From the NCBI GenBank assembly GCA_900316955.1, contig ONEX01000026.1, positions 1 to 35,255 on the forward strand: a stretch of 35,255 nt of DNA, in the 5' to 3' direction. The notes below the pieces were generated by a model that searched no databases, was not told the DNA's origin, and saw only the letters and a program-made list of their open reading frames with translations. Shown one piece after another: positions 31,739 through 35,255 of the stretch; position 1 is the first letter of the stretch, and every line of letters begins with the position of its first letter. Source of the DNA: an uncultured Bacteroidales bacterium. Lineage in GTDB: Bacteria > Bacteroidota > Bacteroidia > Bacteroidales > UBA932. The position numbers and the translations under genes were made by a program.

Positions 31739-32809
31739 TTACGGGCCGCCCGAAGGGGTGCCCTCGACGGCGGCGAGGGTGGCGATGGAGATGCGGGCGG
31801 TGGTGAAGGGGCGCAGAGCGGCGTAGCAGGCGTACAAGGTGGCGCCGGTCGTGAATGTGTCGTCCACGAGGAGGATGTGGCGGGCCGATGCGAGGACTTC
31901 GGCGGGCGATTCCCGGTCTGGCCGGGAATGACGGGTATCATCCTGCCCGGACGGTTCGCCTTCGTCATGGCCGACTTTGATCGTCCATCTGGGGGAACGG
32001 AAGGAGAAAATGTGGGACAAACGGCTGATAATCCGCGCCCTGGGAGAGAAGCGTTCGGGGACCTGAAAGGCGGAGGCGACGTTCCGGGCCTTCTGGTCCA
32101 CGGAGACGCGGGTCTGGGTGCGGGTGCGGCGGGCCCGGACGAGGAGGTCCGTCCGGACCTCGGGGAGATTCCGGGGCAAGCCCGGAATGACGGTCGAAGG
32201 GGCGCCCGGAATGACGGTCGAAGGGGCGCCGGAAGAGGCGGTGGGGGTGCCCCCTTCGTCATGGCCGGCTACGACCGGCCATCTTTCGGACGCGCCCGGA
32301 GGGGCGGGGGCGACACGGAAGGCGTCGGCCAGGGCGCGGGCGAGGATTTCGGCCTGGTTGTAGCCGCGGGAGCGGAGGCGGGTCCAGTGGAGGGGGACGG
32401 GGATGACCAGGTCGATGTCCGCGAAGTGCGGGGCGGTGGCGAGGCGGCGGCCGAGGAGGGCGCCGTAGTGCCGCCCGGCGGCCAGGTCGCCCTGGTACTT
32501 CAAGGCGCGCGGGATCGACCGGTAGGCGCCCTTGTAATAGAGCAGGGCGGCCGCGTAGGCATAGTCCATGGGCTCGGTCCCGCGGTGGCGCTCCAGGACC
32601 GCGTTGAAGCGGTCCGCGAGCGGGTTGTGCGGCGCGAGCCAGAAGCGCGTGTAGGGCACGTCGGCCGCGCACGAGAGGCACAGATGCCGCTCGCGCATGC
32701 CCAGCCTGCGTCCGCAGGCCAGGCACGCCCGCGGCATGAACAAATCGCCGAGGGCGATTACAAAGTCAATCATCCGCATCGTTCCATAGATTCTTCGTCG
32801 GATTGTCAT
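31739..32809 (-). CDS. comF: ComF-family phosphoribosyltransferase-like protein with two in-frame insertions
   Basis: A 356-residue protein. The N-terminal zinc ribbon has Cys29, Cys32, Cys44 and Cys47; HADIDLVIPVPLHWTRLRSRGYNQAE and the PRPP-loop HILLVDDTFTTGATL are typical ComF features. ComF proteins support DNA uptake or recombination, but in Bacteroidales the role is unclear. The family is about 230 residues; two extra blocks (~168-216 and ~260-305) are encoded by palindromic repeats and interrupt otherwise continuous ComF sequence. Both keep the frame. The protein may still fold if they are surface loops. Start 32809 is uncertain; MRMID at 32779 is also possible. Confidence 0.8.
   Translation of the reverse strand: MTIRRRIYGTMRMIDFVIALGDLFMPRACLACGRRLGMRERHLCLSCAADVPYTRFWLAPHNPLADRFNAVLERHRGTEPMDYAYAAALLYYKGAYRSIPRALKYQGDLAAGRHYGALLGRRLATAPHFADIDLVIPVPLHWTRLRSRGYNQAEILARALADAFRVAPAPPGASERWPVVAGHDEGGTPTASSGAPSTVIPGAPSTVIPGLPRNLPEVRTDLLVRARRTRTQTRVSVDQKARNVASAFQVPERFSPRARIISRLSHIFSFRSPRWTIKVGHDEGEPSGQDDTRHSRPDRESPAEVLASARHILLVDDTFTTGATLYACYAALRPFTTARISIATLAAVEGTPSGGP
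31885..32030. repeat. Repeat insertion A inside comF
   Basis: Two hairpins 31 nt apart: 31909-31916 with 31922-31929 (8 bp, 5-nt loop, ATTCCCGG/CCGGGAAT) and a second within 31961-31990 (ATGGCCGA...TCGTCCAT, one mismatch). The second matches the hairpin in insertion B at 25 of 30 positions. Outer limits are estimated from where ComF similarity stops. Confidence 0.7.
32160..32305. repeat. Repeat insertion B inside comF
   Basis: Hairpin 32168-32175 with 32181-32188 (8 bp, 5-nt loop) and a perfect 8-bp hairpin in 32262-32283 (ATGGCCGG...CCGGCCAT, 6-nt loop), the same module order as insertion A. Between them lies an exact 24-bp tandem duplication (32181-32204 and 32205-32228). Confidence 0.72.
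32181..32228. repeat. Exact 24-bp tandem duplication
   Basis: Two identical 24-bp copies, 32181-32204 and 32205-32228, encode the repeated peptide GAPSTVIP in ComF. Each copy starts at the 3' arm of the first hairpin, so the duplication probably arose at that hairpin. Confidence 0.85.
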
Positions 32810-32839
32810 TTTACTGAACGCGCGCTCCCGGCCTTTTCT

Positions 32840-32889
32840 GGCACGGCTGAGGGAACGTTTGGGGCACTATTCGTGCCCCGGCGCGTGCT
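32840..32889. repeat. REP-like hairpin unit U5
   Basis: A fifth 50-nt unit, single, upstream of comF and inside its predicted leader. Its outer arms are GGCACG/CGTGCT; the core GAGGGAACGTTT matches U2 and U4. Confidence 0.8.
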
Positions 32890-32901
32890 TTAACCCATCA
32901 C

Positions 32902-32942
32902 CTCGCCCGAGGGCTTGGTCACGGTGCCCGAGCGAAGGCGAG
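32902..32942. repeat. Long-stem hairpin next to U5
   Basis: CTCGCC (32902-32907) pairs with GGCGAG (32937-32942), with inner GGGC/GCCC. It is GC-rich with a large loop. It may be part of a larger repeat with U5 or an independent leader structure. Confidence 0.4.
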
Positions 32943-32971
32943 GCGCCCACCTCCCACCCGGGGTGGGGTCC

Positions 32972-32979
32972 CAAAGATA
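32972..32979 (-). promoter_or_regulatory. -7 promoter element for the comF transcript
   Basis: The minus strand reads TATCTTTG with TTG 18 nt upstream. Transcription would start near 32965 and give a leader of about 155 nt that contains REP unit U5. Confidence 0.5.
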
Positions 32980-32988
32980 GGCCACACA

Positions 32989-33028
32989 AACAAAAAACAA
33001 CACGGGTTGTGAATAACTCGTGTTGTTT
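32989..33028 (-). terminator. Intrinsic terminator after sahH
   Basis: A perfect 10-bp stem (32995-33004 with 33019-33028) followed on the minus strand by a run of T. It lies about 57 nt after the sahH stop. Confidence 0.85.
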
Positions 33029-33084
33029 CAATATGTATTTTATGTGTTTCTTACGCTCGGAGGGAACGGGCCGGGGCCCAAGGC

Positions 33085-34326
33085 TTACTCCCCGTAGATG
33101 TACAGGTGCTGCTCGGGGGTGAGGGTGTCGATGGTGATGCCTTCGGAGTCGAGCTTGCGGAAGGCGACTTCGCGGTCGATTTCCGCCGGGACGTTGTTCA
33201 GCTTCTGCGGGAGGGCGTCCCGGTGCTGGACAAGGTAGCGGGCGCTGAGCGCCTGGATGGCGAAGGACATGTCCATAATTTCGGCCGGGTGGCCGTCGCC
33301 GGCGGCGAGGTTCACGAGCCGGCCCTCGCCCAGGATGTAGACCGTCCGGCCGCTCTCCAGGGTGAAGGCTTCGATGTTCTGCCGGGCCTCGTGCTTGGAT
33401 ACGGCGTTCGCGCGCAGCCAGGCCACGTCCACTTCCACGTCGAAGTGGCCGGCGTTGCAGCAGATGGCACCGTCCTTCATCGTCAGCAGGTGGTCCGGCG
33501 TGATCACGTCCTTGCAGCCGGTCGCGGTGACGAAAAGGTCGCCCAGCGGGGCGGCGTCGGCCATCTTCATCACGCGGAAGCCGTCCATCGCGGCCTCGAG
33601 GGCCTTGACCGGGTCCACTTCCGTGACGATGACGCGGGCGCCGAGGCCTTTCGCGCGGAGGGCGATGCCCTTGCCGCACAGGCCGTAGCCCGCGACCACG
33701 ACATCCTTCCCCGCCACGATGAGGTTCGTGGTGCGGTTGATGCCGTTCCACACGCTCTGGCCGGTGCCGTAGCGGTTGTCGAACAGGTGCTTGCAGTCCG
33801 CGTCGTTCACGAGCATCATCGGGAACCGGAGGATGCCGGCGCGGTCCATCGCCTTGAGGCGCAGGATGCCGGTGGTCGTCTCCTCGCAGCCGCCGATCAC
33901 GTTCGGGATCAGCTCCGGGAACTCCTTGTGCATCAGCGTCACCAGGTCACCGCCATCGTCGATGATGATGTTCGGGCCCACCTCCAGCACGCGGCGGAGG
34001 TCCTCCTCGTACTCGTCCATCGTGGCGCCGTGGACGGCGAACACGTTCAGCCCTGCATGGACCAGAGCGGCCGCCACGTCGTCCTGCGTGGAGAGCGGGT
34101 TGCAGCCCGTGGCGTACATGTCGGCGCCGCCGGCGGCCAGGCACAGGCACAGGCGCGCCGTCTTCGCCTCCATATGGACGCTCAGGGCGACCTTCATGCC
34201 GGCAAAGGGCTTCGTTTCGATGAAATCCTTCTCGATGCCCGCGAGCAGGGGCATGTGGTCCCGGACCCACTGGATCTTCAGCGCGCCGCTCTCCCACAGG
34301 TTGATGTCTCGGATGTGACTGGACAT
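33085..34326 (-). CDS. ahcY: S-adenosyl-L-homocysteine hydrolase
   Basis: A 413-residue enzyme that cleaves S-adenosylhomocysteine to adenosine and homocysteine with bound NAD. The substrate domain carries LSVHMEAKTA, ATGCNPLSTQDDVAAAL, a metal/substrate Glu-Glu-Thr-Thr-Gly (EETTTG) and NDADCKHLFDN. The NAD site is VVVAGYGLCGKGIA. The C-terminal tail ends LTPEQHLYIYGE. At ~413 residues it is the shorter form, without the ~40-residue insertion of many bacterial enzymes. A promoter and terminator flank it as a single gene. Confidence 0.93.
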   Translation of the reverse strand: MSSHIRDINLWESGALKIQWVRDHMPLLAGIEKDFIETKPFAGMKVALSVHMEAKTARLCLCLAAGGADMYATGCNPLSTQDDVAAALVHAGLNVFAVHGATMDEYEEDLRRVLEVGPNIIIDDGGDLVTLMHKEFPELIPNVIGGCEETTTGILRLKAMDRAGILRFPMMLVNDADCKHLFDNRYGTGQSVWNGINRTTNLIVAGKDVVVAGYGLCGKGIALRAKGLGARVIVTEVDPVKALEAAMDGFRVMKMADAAPLGDLFVTATGCKDVITPDHLLTMKDGAICCNAGHFDVEVDVAWLRANAVSKHEARQNIEAFTLESGRTVYILGEGRLVNLAAGDGHPAEIMDMSFAIQALSARYLVQHRDALPQKLNNVPAEIDREVAFRKLDSEGITIDTLTPEQHLYIYGE

Positions 34327-34347
34327 AAGCGTTTTGTTTCAAGGCTG

Positions 34348-34355
34348 CAAAGTTA
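34348..34355 (-). promoter_or_regulatory. -7 promoter element for the SAH hydrolase gene
   Basis: The minus strand reads TAACTTTG, 22 nt upstream of the ATG at 34326. It is divergent from the fabG promoter. Confidence 0.5.
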
Positions 34356-34376
34356 CCGAATTCCGGAGTATTTTCC

Positions 34377-34384
34377 TATCTTTG
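34377..34384 (+). promoter_or_regulatory. -7 promoter element for fabG
   Basis: TATCTTTG is a full match to TAnnTTTG and lies 28 nt upstream of the ATG at 34412. The -33 element is not clear. Confidence 0.55.
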
Positions 34385-34411
34385 CAGTCCATTTACTAAA
34401 ACGCTGAACTT

Positions 34412-35158
34412 ATGGGTATGTTAGACGGAAAGGTGGCCCTCATCACCGGCGCCGCGCGCGGCATCGGCAAGGCCATCGCACTGAAATTCGCGCAGGAAGG
34501 CGCCGACGTGGCCTTCACGGACCTCGTCATCAACGAAGCGGCGGAGGAGACCATCTCCGAAATCGCCGCCTATGGACATAAAGTAAAGGGCTACGCCTCC
34601 AACGCGGCCAACTTCGACGAGACGCACGCCGTCGTCGAGGAAATCCTCAAGGAATTCGGACACATCGATATCCTGGTCAACAACGCCGGCATCACCAAGG
34701 ACGGCCTCGTCCTGAGGATGAGCGAGGCGCAGTGGGACGCGGTCATCGCCGTGAACCTCAAGAGCGCCTTCAACTTCATCCACGCCGTGATTCCGTCGAT
34801 GGCCCGCCAGAAGGGCGGCTCCATCATCAACATGGCCTCCATCGCGGGCCAGATGGGCAATCCCGGCCAGATCAACTACGCCTCCTCCAAAGCCGGCCTG
34901 ATCGCCATGGCGAAGACCGTCGCCAAGGAAATGGGCTCCCGCGGCATCCGCGCCAACGCCATCGCCCCGGGCTTCATCGTCTCCGAAATGACCAACGCCC
35001 TCCCCGAGGCTGTCCGCGAGGAATACATCAAGAGCATTCCGCTCAAGCGCGGCGGCACCGTCGAGGAAATCGCCAACACCGCCCTCTACCTGGGCTCCGA
35101 CCTCTCGTCCTATGTGACCGGTCAGGTCATCGCCGTCAACGGCGGCCTCTACTGCTAA
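34412..35158 (+). CDS. fabG: 3-oxoacyl-[acyl-carrier-protein] reductase (SDR)
   Basis: A 248-residue short-chain dehydrogenase. The NADPH site is TGAARGIGKAIA, the NNAG motif is NNAGITKDGLVL, and the catalytic Ser with Tyr156 and Lys160 lies in the SIAGQMGNPGQINYASSK region. The C-terminal end matches FabG (GGTVEEIANTALYLGSDLSSYVTGQVIAVNGG). It reduces beta-ketoacyl-ACP in type II fatty acid synthesis. It is transcribed alone, with its own promoter and a strong terminator; an acyl carrier protein gene is not adjacent. The start at MGML is preferred over the Met two codons later. Confidence 0.94.
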   Translation: MGMLDGKVALITGAARGIGKAIALKFAQEGADVAFTDLVINEAAEETISEIAAYGHKVKGYASNAANFDETHAVVEEILKEFGHIDILVNNAGITKDGLVLRMSEAQWDAVIAVNLKSAFNFIHAVIPSMARQKGGSIINMASIAGQMGNPGQINYASSKAGLIAMAKTVAKEMGSRGIRANAIAPGFIVSEMTNALPEAVREEYIKSIPLKRGGTVEEIANTALYLGSDLSSYVTGQVIAVNGGLYC

Positions 35159-35161
35159 AAA

Positions 35162-35202
35162 GAAGGTGACTAATAAGTGATTATTGGTCACCTTCCTTTT
35201 TT
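35162..35202 (+). terminator. Intrinsic terminator of fabG
   Basis: A 15-bp stem (35162-35176 with 35181-35195) with one G-T wobble and a 4-nt loop, then six T (35197-35202). Arm sequences closely match the minus-strand hairpin at 55-98. Confidence 0.9.
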
Positions 35203-35255
35203 CCTCGCCGACTGTATCGCTTTTTCGAGAGAGTTCTGGTCAAAGCAATATTTAC

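Overview
The window looks like chromosomal DNA from a GC-rich member of the order Bacteroidales, most likely a gut or rumen commensal. The evidence is a SusC/SusD pair, many Bacteroidetes-type promoters (a TAnnTTTG -7 element, sometimes with a TTTG/TTG -33 element), several lipoprotein signal peptides, a cytochrome bd oxidase with its DUF4492 partner, and glycoside hydrolases and esterases typical of polysaccharide utilisation loci (PULs). The genus cannot be fixed from this sequence. No rRNA, tRNA, CRISPR array or classical IS element was seen.

Layout. (1) 1-586 has no gene but holds a terminator-like hairpin and two related tandem hairpins. (2) 587-1523 is a decayed toxin-antitoxin unit: a nucleotidyltransferase antitoxin fused to an AbiEi/DUF6577-like domain, then a HEPN toxin lacking its middle. 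(3) 1596-6075 holds a TlpA-like thioredoxin, a Ser-type sulfatase lipoprotein, a membrane protein with a winged-helix regulator, and a PreA-like dihydropyrimidine dehydrogenase. (4) 6150-22911 is carbohydrate-active: a CE6-GH51 bifunctional enzyme, an S41-like lipoprotein, a three-gene operon (unknown secreted protein, tyrosine phosphatase-CE1 esterase fusion, FMN-binding protein), a GH29 fucosidase, a PIN/RHH toxin-antitoxin pair, and a SusC-SusD-esterase operon with a structured leader. (5) 23194-28299 is housekeeping: cydAB plus DUF4492, nitroreductase, Nudix hydrolase, a D-aminoacyl-tRNA deacylase broken by an amber codon, and a lysoplasmalogenase. (6) 28404-32889 is a repeat-dense zone: a zinc/cadmium-type P-ATPase, a REP-associated HUH transposase (RAYT-like) flanked by paired 50-nt palindromes, and a ComF-family gene carrying two in-frame repeat insertions. 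(7) 33085-35158 holds divergent sahH and fabG.

How the genes work together. The acetyl esterase, arabinofuranosidase, feruloyl-esterase-like, fucosidase and SusC/D functions suggest uptake and trimming of a decorated plant glycan such as an acetylated or feruloylated arabinoxylan. This is inference, because no xylanase or PUL regulator lies in the window.

The most unusual part is 30.0-32.9 kb. A single-copy HUH (Y1-type) transposase is bracketed by two near-direct 102-nt REP doublets, a fifth unit lies upstream of comF, and different hairpin repeats have entered the reading frames of both neighbouring genes. It looks like an active or recently active REP/RAYT system in a Bacteroidales chromosome, alongside protein-coding repeat insertion.
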